Below the pieces are notes generated by a model. The model did not search any database and was not told where the DNA came from. It saw only the letters and a list, made by a program, of their open reading frames with translations. A DNA stretch of 64,000 bases, taken from Albifimbria verrucaria (lineage: Eukaryota; Ascomycota; Sordariomycetes; Hypocreales; Stachybotryaceae). The stretch lies in contig JAHREC010000011.1 in the NCBI GenBank assembly GCA_020081605.1, positions 3,782,001 to 3,846,000 on the forward strand. The letters run 5' to 3'. The translations under genes and the position numbers were made by a program. Shown here in pieces: positions 50,205 through 61,593 of this stretch (positions are counted from its first letter, which is position 1; every line of letters begins with the position of its first letter).

Positions 50205-51616
50205 CTATTGTTGACGGATGGGGCCCTTTGCGGCTTTCCGAATGATGCGAGATCTTTCCGCTTCTAGTTCATCCTCCTTAACACCAAAGGAGTAATGAGA
50301 TATGAAAATATCCGCGAGGTTCTCCCAAAGACCTAGGTCATAAAGATTTTCAACATCTTTCAGACGTCGTATACGCTCCCACGGTCCTTCGCCTGGGACC
50401 CGGCCACCAGCACTAGGTGGTTGACCGTTTTGAGTGACCATGATGATCTGCTCCGGTTCAACTGGCCATCTAGTCCACGCAGGTTCGGAGCGCAGGTCTT
50501 TTCTTCTGTTTGCAGGCAGCCGCCTTCTGAAGACATACCCATCCGTCATGTCTTCTTGCATCTCCGACCACTTAAGGGACTCGTTGGTAGTTGTTCCGCA
50601 GTACACGAGGTATAGCGTGTAAAGGAATAGACCCCAGACGAGAGGTGAGGTAAGCAAAGCGAGAAGTGTTGTGGCTCCCAGCTTTGCGTTTTTCTGGATT
50701 CCCCAGCCCCAGACAGCAATCCACTGGCCAAACTCGATATCCTTCGACCACCATAGTGAAAATAGCGGCTGGCGTCGCTTCAACACAGTTCCAATAATTG
50801 ACAAGCCAAGCACACCGCCGTAAGAGGTTAAGACTGCCGTAAATAGGAGCAGGAGAAGAAACCAATGCTGGTTGCCATAGCCCACACATGAGTTGATAAA
50901 TATGCAGTGGTGGTCGGACTTGGCGACACATCGCTTGCAGGTGCGGCAGTGCTTTGACCGAGGTGGCTTCGGCAAGCGACATGTCCGACATTCAACGCCA
51001 GGATGAAATATTCCAAAATCGTAGGGATAAAGGTACATGTGGTACTCATGATTTTCGGGCGTGATGTAACCAGGATCTACCGTGCATGAAAGATAGAGGA
51101 ACAGGTATGGGAGGAAGACAGTGGTCGCTCCAGTCACTCTTGTGAACCAGCCCATTTCAGGCCAGGCCTCTGGAAGGTAGAAATACTCGGCCACGGCCAT
51201 TATCAGAATGAACATTATCTAAAAAGCATAGTTAGAGGCCACGTCGCGATCTATAGGCGGCTTTACGAATGGGGTCTTCCGGGCACATGGAGAGGTGGTT
51301 CAGGTGAAACATACTACTACTGTGGGATGTCGTTCATACATCATGAAATTGAAGGACTTTAGGAGCGACCGCGAGACACGCCCGGAGGTGAGTCTCTGGT
51401 CTGCAGCCATGACTGCATTCGGTATGTGAACCCATATTAGCTTATGCAGGCCGGCAATGGGCGTGTTTCTGGATTGACGAGGGCATTAGCATAACTCGGC
51501 GAGTCGGCTGTGGTAAAAGCAACGCACCTCAAAGCTGGCAACCTCCCAAAGAAAGTCACAAAGACCATGAAAGACAAGGCCAGAATGCCTATGAGGACCA
51601 GCTTGAAGGAGCTCAT
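50205..51616 (-). CDS. SWF1: SWF1-type DHHC palmitoyltransferase
   Basis: An integral-membrane protein S-acyltransferase, probably of the ER. Yeast Swf1 palmitoylates juxtamembrane cysteines of SNAREs and other membrane proteins. The start [20 protein letters not shown] forms the first membrane span. Further spans flank the Cys-rich DHHC domain, which reads [20 protein letters not shown] and then [17 protein letters not shown], with the catalytic DHHC Cys. A TTNE (TTxE-like) motif follows the last span. Exons are 51528-51616, 51315-51468 and 50205-51218; introns are 59 and 96 bp and frame is exact (418 residues). No errors. Assignment to the SWF1 branch rests on its single N-terminal arrangement and overall similarity. 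Confidence 0.9.
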
Positions 51617-52230
51617 GCTGTCGACCAGTCACGGGGCGCTTGTGCCTGGCTAGTGGTTTGGTAACCGATATCCCGGTAGGCGCAGTGTGTGTTGCATCAG
51701 CGGGACAGGACAGGTCTATCAGCTGAGGCTGGGATGGCATACGCCTCGTGGAACCGGCCGGGTTATCGTTGCAAGCTCGACTGGCACGTGGAGTCTCACG
51801 AAGACCGTGACGGCACCCCTAGCAAGACGTCACCGGTCTCTTCCGATCGTGGCTTTAACGATCATCAGATCTTGGTTGGCTGACGCTCACCCTTAAAGTG
51901 TCAGACCAAGACGCCCCGCTATCTACATAAAAAGGTACGAACCGCCAAGTTAGCTGGGCCACGTGACCGCGCGACTGCATCACGCGTCCAGCTTCATCAG
52001 AAAGGTCACAAGGGAACAGAATCAAAGCCTGCTGCTATAAAGACGGAGACGCCGTGTCGGAAATGGGGACAAGCGACTCTGATAAATGGAAATGAGAGTT
52101 CTGCGCTCAAACATCTTCACTTCCACCCCAATACTACGGATCCGTGACCAACCTAGGCAGCATGCATGCGATTTCTCAACACGACGCGCATCGTATTGAT
52201 ATAGTGACTTAAAGCTCTTCGCCTGCAAAC
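51617..52230. promoter_or_regulatory. Divergent promoter, SWF1 / RAP1
   Basis: 614 bp between the divergent starts of SWF1 and RAP1. It contains CACGTG-containing sequence near 51960 (CCACGTGACC), an E-box-like site recognised by fungal bHLH factors such as Cbf1 or Pho4 types. Function is inferred from sequence only. Confidence 0.45.
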
Positions 52231-54602
52231 ATGGCGACTTCAACAACTTATGACGGCGTTCCAAGCGCGGAGGGGAAACATATTCAGGGGCATGTCATTC
52301 TGGGTTGCCCAAAGAGTGCCCATGAGGAAAACATATGTCGAGATGATTGAGGTATGCAGCGGGAGCCGGAATGTCAGTGCTAGGAGGCTAACCTTTACTA
52401 GAACAATGGTGGTACAGTAGTACCTCTGGAGAAGAACGCTGATATGCTCATTGCCGATTGTGCGAGGCCCAAAGTGGCTCCGGCGGGTTCATACTCTTGG
52501 AAGTTCATCGAGGAGTCCGTCAAGAACGGTATTGTGCAACTTAAGGACCGCTATCTCATCGGACGCGATCCGGATCTGCCCAGACCTGCAGCCAGTGGAG
52601 GTCTGACCAAGTCAACTAGAACTCCTTTCACCACAGCAGATGATGCCGCCATTGCTAAGTGGGTGCTATCGCATAGTGTTGATCGCACAGGAAACAAGAT
52701 TTTCCAAGAATTCGAGGCGATCGTACGTTTTACTCTTGATGAAATTTGGATGAGAAGGACTTTTATCCTAACCTTAGTAGAATCCACGACATACTTGGCA
52801 GTCATGGCGCAACCGCTTTGTAAAGAACTTGATGCTCTTACCCACGGAGCAGCTTGAGCGACTGGCCGCCTCTACACCTGTGGAAGAACCGAAACATCCA
52901 ACCTCCCATGTTAAACCTGCGAAATCGGCGCAGACTGCATCGCCGAAACGCGTTGATCCACCTCCTCCAAGGCCAGAACAGCGACCACCTATGAAGAGCA
53001 GCGAAGCTCAGAGCAAACAGCCAATTCGAAGCCCTCCTGGCAAAACCATTCATGTTGACACTCGCAAGGACGCTAAGCTTCAGCAAAAGCAGGTCATCCC
53101 AGAACCCCACCGGAAGCGTCGCAGGAGACTGAGGATGATCAGGGTGTGAGCCAATTTCAGCGAGATTTCACAGATTTCATGCAGTTCCAAGGCCAGGAAG
53201 CACGACTCAATATCGCATTGGTTCTAAGAAGATTTCTCTGTGGAACCTCCTTCAAATTGTTGAAGGTCAGAATGTTCCGCCCGAGGAGGTTGATTGGATC
53301 AAGGTGGCCGAAGAGTTAGGTTACGACTGGTCCGAGACTCAGCTTGTGGTCGCCCGGCTTCGTCAGTGTTACGAGGAGAATTTATTGCCATTCCTTGATG
53401 CAGTCAATGATTTTTCGTCGGATGGCGGCAGCGACGGGGAAGGCAAAGCTGATGACGAAGCCGACGAGCCTCCGGATGGCGCAGCAGCGACATTACAGAA
53501 CAGGTCCCGCTCACACAGTGAAGTCCCTCATCGCCGCCTGCCGAATTTACTCGGGGCAAACGACCATTGGACACGACACTGGATATCACAGCTGCAAACT
53601 CTGTGAAGCGAAGGCGTATCAACCAGGATGTGGAGATGCCGTCGACTCCTGAGGAATACAAAGACATGGCTTTCGGAAACAATGTTCACCAGCAGTCCCC
53701 TAGCTTGCGAAGAAGCCTCCTTCAACATGGCTATGTACCAGATAGTGAGGCTTCTCAGCAGCTCCCCGCTGCCAAGGTCAGAGCCCATGACTAGGGAACC
53801 AGCAACTCATGACTACCGGACACAGCAGGCACAGCCATCAACAGAGTTACTGACACGCCAAGAGTCATTTGATGTGACACCATCACAACAGCTACGGTCG
53901 GAAGATCTAGACGCGACAGCGATCCCTTTTCTACTAGATCCTGGCCGCCGAGAGCAAAGTACGTCGTCTGACGAGCCACCACTACCGTCAATACAACAAC
54001 TTCAAACTGAGGCAGGATCTGTCACCAAAAGGCTGGGTTCTGGGGCGCCGAGTATGCGGGAGAGCACAAATTTCTCACAATCCAAGCCAGGCAAGTCCGC
54101 GAGGCGTTCTTTACCTGCTTCCTTTACGTCGACCATCCAGAAACCCGCAACGGCCAATGGCTCACGCAATCGGCCACCAGTAGAAACTCGAACCAAACAG
54201 GGAAGTATTAATAGCTCGAACCTGAAGAAAATCCAAGATTGCGTTGAACACTACGAATCCCTCGGCATCTCTAATAAAATCGCCGTGGAAGCATTGAAGC
54301 GCACAACTATGGTTCCAGGCCACCTAGCCACGCTTGTTATCGAGAGCCTACAACAAGGAAACGGCATCCCCTCGCATCATGAGGGCATCTGGACGGACCG
54401 CGACGACAAAGGCCTTCAAATGGTCACGTCTTTGGACTTGAATCAACAGCCCCGAGATCCGCAGCATTCGCAACGATTGCGGAAGGCGAAGAAGGAACAT
54501 GCCCGGTTGGTTAACAAGCATGGGGCTGCTAGAATGGAGCTAAGAAAGATATTCCTCGACGCTGAATTGGCGAGTGACGAAGGAGGAGGCGTGCAAGGAT
54601 AG
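52231..54602 (+). CDS. RAP1: RAP1 telomere-binding / shelterin protein
   Basis: A nuclear telomere protein that protects chromosome ends and regulates silencing. The N-terminal BRCT domain ends with NNGGTVVPLEKNADMLIADC. SYSWKFIEESVKNG and a Rap1-type Myb domain follow (RTPFTTADDAAIAKWVLSHS, then NPRHTWQSWRNRFVKNLMLL across the second intron). Further on is an ARID-like module (ISLWNLLQIVEGQNVPPEEV, RLRQCYEENLLPFLDAV). The C-terminus is a Rap1-C-terminal-like helical region (YESLGISNKIAVEALKRTT, GIWTDRDDKGLQMV). Introns are 52352-52401 and 52723-52780. Frame losses lie near 52281-52290 (two T missing), 53104, 53222, about 53560 and about 53780. Stop TAG at 54600-54602, about 760 residues. Domain order BRCT-Myb-ARID-like-RCT supports the call. 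Confidence 0.88.
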
Positions 54603-54828
54603 GATATACTTGGATGGCTTACGTTGACTCACTAGACGGGGCGTACTATCATAGAACTTGGAAGGTTGCGTGTGGCGTTGATAAGGATGCAGCTTCATAG
54701 GATGGCGAATTCGGATTTGGACTTGCATAATGTACTTGGTATACGATACCCTGTGTTTCATGGCTAATCGGGCTTTGGTTAAGCTTGATTGCAATAGATT
54801 TTTATATTTTCCCTCTTCTCACACTGCT

Positions 54829-55786
54829 TCATTGGGTTCCTCTCTGCTGTGTCTTGTTCACCAGCTGGTGTGCATAGTGCCATTCATCCCGCTTCATGTC
54901 CTCTCTGACTTTGTACACCTTCTCCGCGACATCAAGCACGTTCAGGTCGACCTCGACAACCTTCATGGCCTCGCCTGGGCCCAAGGGTCTGTCCAAAGCA
55001 CCTTGGAGAGGCATGGCCACCTGGCTTACCCCGACATACTCATTGCCCTTTGCATCAGTGGTTTGATCCTTTGGCGCCGCGGTGTTGACAAAGATAAAGG
55101 CACAGGTATTTTCAAACGCTCGTGCCACGGCCATAGTTTCGAGGAACAGCTTCTCGCTTTGCGGGTTTACGTCCGCGCCCTGTCCCGCGTCACCGGCGAG
55201 CCAGAACGCCGGACACACGATGATGCGTGCCCCGTCCGCAACGAGCGTCCTACATGCCTCCGGGAAGGCCAAGTCCCAGCACACGATCAACCCCACGCGA
55301 CCCCAGGGCGTGTCGAACGCTGTGTGCGGCGTCTCCGCGTCGGCTGTGAGATGCGGCCGCTCCGGGTGCCACAAGTTCTTCTTCTGATACCGCGTGAGAA
55401 TATCGCCATCTGGCCCGATGAAGTAGCACGCATTAGCCAGCGATCCAGACGCCAGTGGCTCGAGCAGTGTGCCTGGGACGATGGCGATGCGCAGCTCCTT
55501 TGCGAGCGCCTGGTAGCGTTGTAAGTACTCGGGTGAGCTTCTCGCTGCGGCAGTGAAGGAGGCAGCCTCCGGTGCCCAGGATGTTAAGTGGTATTCGGGC
55601 AATACAGTAATGTGAGCGCCCTGTGCTGCGGCATCGCGGATATATGATTCTGCTTTCTTGAAATTGACTTCTAATTCAAGAGGCTGGAATGGCTAATGTG
55701 AGCTCTCGCGTCCAGAGCAAAGAATTGATCAGTGCTATGGCACTTCAACTTACCTCCGAATAAAGTTGCACCAAAGCAACTTTCAT
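54829..55786 (-). CDS. Nitrilase-superfamily carbon-nitrogen hydrolase
   Basis: A soluble amidase or nitrilase-type enzyme using a Glu-Lys-Cys triad. All three are visible: Glu in [12 protein letters not shown], Lys in [11 protein letters not shown] and Cys in [16 protein letters not shown] short first exon (55754-55786, [11 protein letters not shown]) is followed by a 61-bp intron (55693-55753). Exon 2 is 864 bp, and total length is 298 residues, normal for the superfamily. No frame errors. The substrate is unknown; an aliphatic amide or N-carbamoyl compound is possible. It converges with RAP1 (about 226 bp between stops). Confidence 0.9.
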
Positions 55787-56244
55787 TTTTTAGACATTGT
55801 TACTTGCAGTAGCAATTGAAGTTGTCGTTGATTTTGTTTAAATGGAAATCATAGTATAGTGTGGGGTGATTTCATAACATAAACACTTACAGATCATCCA
55901 CGTCATAATTGCTGTTGATCTAACCCATGGTATCTTGCTTTTACTTGACCATAACTTTGAGTAGATTTGTGTCGCAAGAAACGTCTCTATTAGCACCCAG
56001 TACGATAACAAGGAAAAGATGACGCAATTGAAACCTGTGATAGTTGTAACGTTGTGTCACCCAAAACTCCCATCTTGCCCAAATCAACCATAGCCTCGGA
56101 ACTCACATGAACTCCCCATCGGAGTATGCGGTAACTCGGGATAGATGCGCAACCCTCCGCATAGTACCTGAATGCGCTTCGTTTCCCGTCTAAGTGCGTT
56201 GAATATCCGGTATCCTTTCAATGTCAACCCGCCCAGCCCACTAA
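55787..56244. other. Intergenic, nitrilase promoter / KAR5 3' flank
   Basis: 458 bp between tandem minus-strand genes. No element recognised. Confidence 0.5.
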
Positions 56245-58055
56245 CTACACCCAAAACAGATACTTCCCGTTAGCAAGAGAATCGCTCGCATAAATCTGCG
56301 TAGATATATTTGGGTTCGTGTCCTTCGTAATGAGAGGTGTTGGTTTATCTGTCGTGGTGGTATGAACGCCCGTTGCGCGAAACACCGCTGCAATAACAAA
56401 ACCTGTTGCTTCACCTGAGAGAATATGTTAGTAATATTCGAAAGCAAACTCATAAGGGATCCAACCTAGCCCGATAAGTAGTATGTTTCTCGCCATGGAA
56501 GGTGCAAGTCCATAAGACCCCATGACTAGTGATGCTGTGGGACAAACAATGTATGGCCACCAACCACTCCAATCAAACCAGCGAGCGGTAGACGCCTGGA
56601 AGGTCGTAGCAGATTCTGATAGCAAATTTATTGTGTCAAGCACTTCTTCAACGTTTCGCTGCGCCAGCCTCAGTGTTCGCTCCTGGGCTTCGTTATTCTG
56701 CAGAAGGCCATCAGCGAGCCCCGCGAGGCGTTCCATACCCTTAGAACGTTAGCTGTGCTCTAGCATATAGCTGATAAATTACTTACAGCTTCAATTTTGT
56801 TCTGTTGCTTTGCAATGTCTGCCATCCTACCTTCAAAAATCTCCTGTTTATTGTCAGCATCTGGGATATACAAGGCTCAATTTAGGGTTACGAACAATGT
56901 CTTGTTGTAGTGAGGCTGATGACAATGCAATTGTTGCAATTCCTGTCATCAGACTTATCATCTCGCCTTCAACACGAGCGGTACTTTCCTGCAGTGCAGA
57001 CTGATGGGATTCGGCAACATTAGCGCTGTTTTCTTGGACCATTTGGAAGAGGGTATTGATTAACGATTCCAGATTTTTGGCATTTGCCATTCCATCCCTC
57101 ATGAAAAGTGAGGTTGCCTGTAGAAGAGGTCAGTATTGGAAGGCCCAGGGAGATGCACTTACATGTGCGTTTTGACGAAGGTCCTCTGCAATCAACCGTT
57201 CGAGGTCAGTCAACTCGGAACCAAGCTGATCGACTCGGGGTGTCAGTCCATCAAGTCTATCGTTAGCTTCTTGTACCTTATCGCTGAATGAGCGGAACCG
57301 AACTTCCAGTTCTGCCTCCACTTCGGTCGTGAGTTTCGCGAGAATATTGGTAACTCTTTCGTACAGATGCACTTTCTGATCTGTTCTTAGTTAGACTTGC
57401 TTGTTATTTTTATGCAGCGAGAGGAACTGACCTTTCTCATTCTCAGCCCGAGCTGCTTCGCAGAACCGCAATGCTTTGTGACGATAACTTACCCAGGTGT
57501 TCCACGCAGAGTCGGACTGTGCCAGCCCTTCCAAGCATTCATCAATCTCGAGAGTGGAGACATGAAGTTGAGGGACTGTCAAAGGTGAAATTCGTGATAA
57601 GCTCGCTTCTCGAAATTTGGCGCAACTATATGGAATCTCAAAATTGCCTCTCTCCAAGTCACATATGGCAAGACTTGCGGCATACGAGTCGACGAAGTCC
57701 CGTGCGGCTCGTCCGCTGTCCGTCATGACCGTTGCCTCGTTTTTGCCATCAAGGATTTGACAGTTGTGGATCAGTAGTCGAGCTGCGATACGGTGGCATA
57801 AAGGCTCGGACTCAAGCTCCCGTAACTCAGCCAGCGTCATCGAATAGACATTGGGAAGCCTTGACTCTGTATCGAGAATCTGAGAGACCAGTCGCCCTGA
57901 GGGTGGGGAGTCGTGTGGTGGAGATTTATCAACTATATCGATGTTTTAGTTAGACATTTCACGGAGGGTAACTGGGTACTCACTGGTTTTGGGGGTCTTT
58001 TGTGCCATGCGAAGGCATCAACTCGGGTGCAAAGAAGCAGAGCCAAAAGCCCCAT
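56245..58055 (-). CDS. KAR5: KAR5/Tht1-type nuclear fusion protein
   Basis: An ER/nuclear-envelope membrane protein needed for nuclear membrane fusion during karyogamy. The start at 58055 gives a signal peptide ([18 protein letters not shown]). A Cys-containing lumenal domain follows, including [20 protein letters not shown] and [16 protein letters not shown], characteristic of fungal Kar5. Then come long coiled-coil segments, and C-terminal hydrophobic spans ([18 protein letters not shown]) with a short tail ending KYLFWV (stop 56245-56247). Seven exons; introns are 57933-57983, 57372-57431, 57118-57162, 56844-56895, 56740-56786 and 56415-56465. One A is probably missing near 57996-58000, linking the signal peptide to KTPKTIDKSPP. 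About 500 residues. A different ATG (58094) gives a poorer N-terminus. Confidence 0.83.
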
Positions 58056-59738
58056 GTTTGGAGGAGCAGTACGTGTGGCACCCTCATGGTGAATTTGCAT
58101 CCACTCACACAAGCCTCGACCGCGATACGGAAGTGAGCACGGAGAAGATGTAGGTCTCAGGTTGAGCCGTTCTTCTGATGCATATAATTTGGGGCAGTAG
58201 AAAGAGGAGCTTGCTATTGTGGAAAGCAACAATAGAGCCTTCCCTCAAAAGCAGCTTAGTGGGTGTTGTTGAATGTCGATCTTGAGGTTTGTCATTGGGC
58301 TGCGATAGATACAATCTCAAGTTTGCATGAAAAGAGAAGTTTTGACTTCAAACTTGGGTGAGGTGGTGCTTTAGATGTCTTCGCTAGGGTATGTTCAAAA
58401 TCGCATTGTAGGGAAGGTGCAGGCCGACGACTCTTTCCGTTTGCACTTCTAGGTTTGCAGCACAATGATTCTCTCTCTATCCCACTTTCTTCTTTTTTTC
58501 CCTCTTCTTCTTTCTTTCTACAATGAATCACTGCAAGTTTCATATTCGTGTACTCTCTAAATCATTACTTCCCACTTACACCTGATGGCAGTGTCATTTA
58601 TTGGTAGTCTAATCATGAATTACAGACACCAGCAGCAGAAAATGGCATAAGTAGGTAGCCATTATCAGAATGAGTCGCGTATCAGCAGTCTACCCTCACG
58701 GCACTCGTTCTGTGGAGCATAGAAATGCCATGTGATGAGCATCTGTCTGCGCTGGAGCAGTACCTCTTGGGCATGCAAACACAGCCACCAGGTGATAGGG
58801 GCCGGACAGCTAACTGCGGCCTAACTACAGCCTGCGTTGAGACATCCCACGCAAAAGCACCCGCTGCATCCATCGCCGATGCAGCGCCTTTAGGATGGCG
58901 CGGTCACGAACACGTCAAGCTGCTTCTACGGTGAGGTGGGAAAAGCCGGTCAGCAAGGCGCCCCGCTCCGGACGGTGGAGTGTAGCAGCCCCGGACTGGT
59001 CTGGCCCGTGTGTCTGCCGGTAATGTCACTCTGCAGGCATAGTATTAGGGACAGCACATTCTCGAATGGACCACCACGGCGTCACGGAGGGTACCGCATT
59101 GGTCAATGCCTTGGAAGGGAGCATGACGCAGGATCGGAGAATTGGAGAGGGATCACGCTCTCAACGTCAGGCCCACCACCCCAGTGCAGTACCAAGCCAA
59201 TGGGGTAAAACGAGGGCCACTTGGGCCCCATTTCATGTCAAGGCAAGGCCCTAGAAACTCGAGGTACTATGTAAAATATGGAGCCCGCTTGCTGCAGGTT
59301 AGCCCTCCTGCCCTCCATGAGGCTTCAGCTTGACCCTTATTCATCTAAAGGGGGTATTTAAGGCAACCGACTGGAAAATGTGAGGGCATTCCCAGATCCC
59401 ACCATCTCACATTTCCTTATTTCCTTCCTCTCTCGAATCGTCGGCATACTTTCAGCCACGACGAGAACATCATATGTGTTGATTGAGGTTCAATCCACTC
59501 TCGCCGGTTGAAGTGCTGTTATTAGACAGCCACCTGGTAGAGTGTTGCATTAAATTATCGGCGTGTTGGAAAAGGTCACATTAGTCTCTTCAGTCATTTT
59601 ATACCCAGTTTCTTCTCAAGTAATCGAGGTAGGCACCCTAGAGTTACGTACGCGATCAATGGGCGAGTCAAGTCTCACGCAAAACGTCTAGAACCTAAAC
59701 GCAGCGAGATCTGCATCTTTCGCCATATAAGAGCCAAC
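58056..59738. other. Intergenic region
   Basis: About 1.7 kb between KAR5 (-) and a small Cys-rich ORF (+). CT-rich stretches occur near 58480-58520 and 59400-59440, the latter likely a leader for the downstream small gene. No gene otherwise supported. Confidence 0.5.
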
Positions 59739-59927
59739 ATGTGCACTCAAATGGATAAGAAGTGGTCTTGTGGCCACACCGGCTACTACCAGATTAGACT
59801 CTGCGCGCAGCTCTTCAAAACATGCAAGGGAACTCAATCGACGCACGAGATTGTAGACGACCCGGAAAAATGCGATGACTGTCAGCGTCGCGATGCTATT
59901 CCGAAGCCTTTTGCTATCAAGGGTTGA
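59739..59927 (+). CDS. 62-aa cysteine-rich small protein, hypothetical
   Basis: A complete short frame with ATG 59739 and a TGA at 59925-59927. Key residues are CGHTGYYQI, LCAQLFKTCKG, HEIVDD and EKCDDC. The six Cys and two His in pairs (CGH, CDDC) suggest zinc binding. It has no signal peptide, so it is probably intracellular. The CGHxGYY..C..C..HE..CDDC arrangement resembles small uncharacterised proteins of ascomycetes as I recall them; I cannot name a family. The length is too short to be sure, but composition and lack of alternative frames favour a real gene. Confidence 0.55.
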   Translation: MCTQMDKKWSCGHTGYYQIRLCAQLFKTCKGTQSTHEIVDDPEKCDDCQRRDAIPKPFAIKG

Positions 59928-60053
59928 TAGTAGGCTTTTGTCAACTTGCGCTAGATAATGAATCCAAATTTGATGAGCCACTCTTCTGGCCTCCCTCGAG
60001 AGTGAAAGTGAACGGGGAATGCGAAGAAGCAAAGAGCCAGCCAAAAACAACCA

Positions 60054-60842
60054 TTAGCCCCCATTAGTGAAAACCGGAGGTGGATGAAATCGTTCGGGAT
60101 GGAAATAAGCACCATTGGTATACGTGTGATATTTGCTTCCAGTGAAGCACGGGCAGCCGGAGCTCAGCTCGTCGCAGTTTGCGCAGCCCTCATTTACTGC
60201 ACCGGGAATTGAAGGGCATTCTGATCCTCACACTTGGTGTTAAATAGCTTGGTACACAGTTCAGACGCGTCCCTCAACGCTTGTTCTCCCTTGAAGCTCA
60301 GCTGTGCGAAACTCTGCCAACACGATCCGAAGTCACATGTCCTTGGGGTATCCGGGCCTTTGGTGATTGTTGGCTTTGGCTGTTCGGTCTTTGGTTTGGG
60401 TTCTTGCCCCTTCCCTCGTCTTTCCTTGGCGGTCCATGGCCTAAGGGATTACTGGTCTTGTCACCAGGGTTCTCGGATTTCTCAAACTTGGAGGATGTTT
60501 TCTGGGGGCTCGGTACTGGTTGTTGGGGGAGGGCGGGTGCACGTCCTTAGCGCTAGTGTCTGCTGCCAGAACACAATACCACGTATGTGCAATAATTTTG
60601 TTCTTGCATTGCTCCTCGCCTCCAACGCCCGGGTTGATGCGAAAGAATTCTGCTCGTGAGAGCTGAGCGGCAGCAATAAGAGCATTGCAGTCTTCGCCCG
60701 TTCCGGCTAAGTGGAACTGCACGCAGTTCCCAATAGTGGGCCCCAGCATCGGGCTCGGGGTGTTGACTGGGGCGAGCTCCGCTGCGCCAAGTGCTGCTAT
60801 TGCAAGGCCTATGGCGGCGGCCAAATTGTGTAGGAATTGCAT
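60054..60842 (-). CDS. Secreted LysM-domain protein with Cys-rich C-terminal module
   Basis: A predicted secreted chitin/N-acetylglucosamine-binding protein. A signal peptide (MQFLHNLAAAIGLAIAALGA) precedes one LysM domain with four cysteines: NCVQFHLAGTGEDCNALI, LSRAEFFRINPGVG and CKNKIIAHTWYCVLA. A Pro/Lys/Gln-rich linker and a C-terminal domain with about ten cysteines follow (CDFGSCWQSFAQLSFKGEQ, then GCANCDELSSGCPCF), ending ..FHPPPVFTNGG at 60054. The reading frame shifts about three times: near 60520 and 60450 within the linker, and near 60205 (one G missing before CPSIPGAVNEG). These match the sequence-error pattern elsewhere. About 260 residues. LysM proteins of plant- and insect-associated fungi shield chitin or mask its recognition; a cell-wall housekeeping role is equally possible. 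Confidence 0.78.
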
Positions 60843-61155
60843 CTCTCGTTGCTTGTAGCCCTCTGTGGTCTCAAGTTGGGGTTTCCGAGGAAACATTACA
60901 ATCGGCTGAAGTGGCTTCCCAGCCCAGCTGAGCCTTTATTTGTTTCTACATGGCACGATTGCACGGGCTCTAGAACGTCAACTTGCTTTGTGCTGGCGAG
61001 ACAAACCTGTCAATAATTATTGACACCCCAGATGAGCGACGCACAGTTTGGCTGAGACTCTGTGCTTAGTGGCGCTTCTAGAATATGACATGTGCCAGAG
61101 CAGGTGAACAAAGCAAGCGATAGGTTCGAATGTCATTCTGAAACTTCACAACGAA
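60843..61155. other. Intergenic region
   Basis: About 0.3 kb, no element recognised. Presumed promoter of the LysM gene. Confidence 0.45.
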
Positions 61156-61593
61156 TCATTTCTCCTCGGACAGGCAAGGGGCGAAACGTATTGCCAATGA
61201 GCCTTTGTGCATTGTAGATGATAGGTCGATCAAGTCTAAGGGGAGGATGTCCCTACTGGGTAGGCACTGTACAGTATCGTACTGTAGTATATCACTGTAC
61301 GTCGTGAGACAACTCTCAAGGACGTTGAAATGGCCCGCCTTATCGTGAATGGGGGGACGTGCAACCAATAGATAAAGAATGTGGGCGAGTTCCGCACAAG
61401 GCTGTCCTGTGAGCGCCTGGACGGGGTTTAGCGTCAGCCCCAACATCCAATAGGGAGCTTTGCGCAACAGCCCCTCCTCAGCCTTGTTTATCATACGATC
61501 TTGTTCAGCTAACGGACAATGCAGCGCCAACATGGCAATGTGAACCGCAAAACTTGCAGTCACGCCATGGAGCCGTGTGACAAACTTTCTCAA
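61156..61593 (-). CDS. Unassigned 145-aa open frame, possibly a gene fragment
   Basis: A single uninterrupted minus-strand frame (MRKFVTRLHGVTASFAVHIA to ..FAPCLSEEK). Its composition is protein-like: helical, with ALHCPLAEQDRMINKAEEGL and PYWMLGLTLNPVQALTGQPC. I do not recognise a family and see no start context or introns. It could be a C-terminal piece of a larger decayed gene. Confidence that it is transcribed is low. Confidence 0.3.
   Translation of the reverse strand: MRKFVTRLHGVTASFAVHIAMLALHCPLAEQDRMINKAEEGLLRKAPYWMLGLTLNPVQALTGQPCAELAHILYLLVARPPIHDKAGHFNVLESCLTTYSDILQYDTVQCLPSRDILPLDLIDLSSTMHKGSLAIRFAPCLSEEK

Noticed and set aside
54730..55524. 264-aa plus-strand frame opposite the nitrilase
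   Set aside because: Antisense shadow; the minus strand has the complete Glu-Lys-Cys triad and exact frame.
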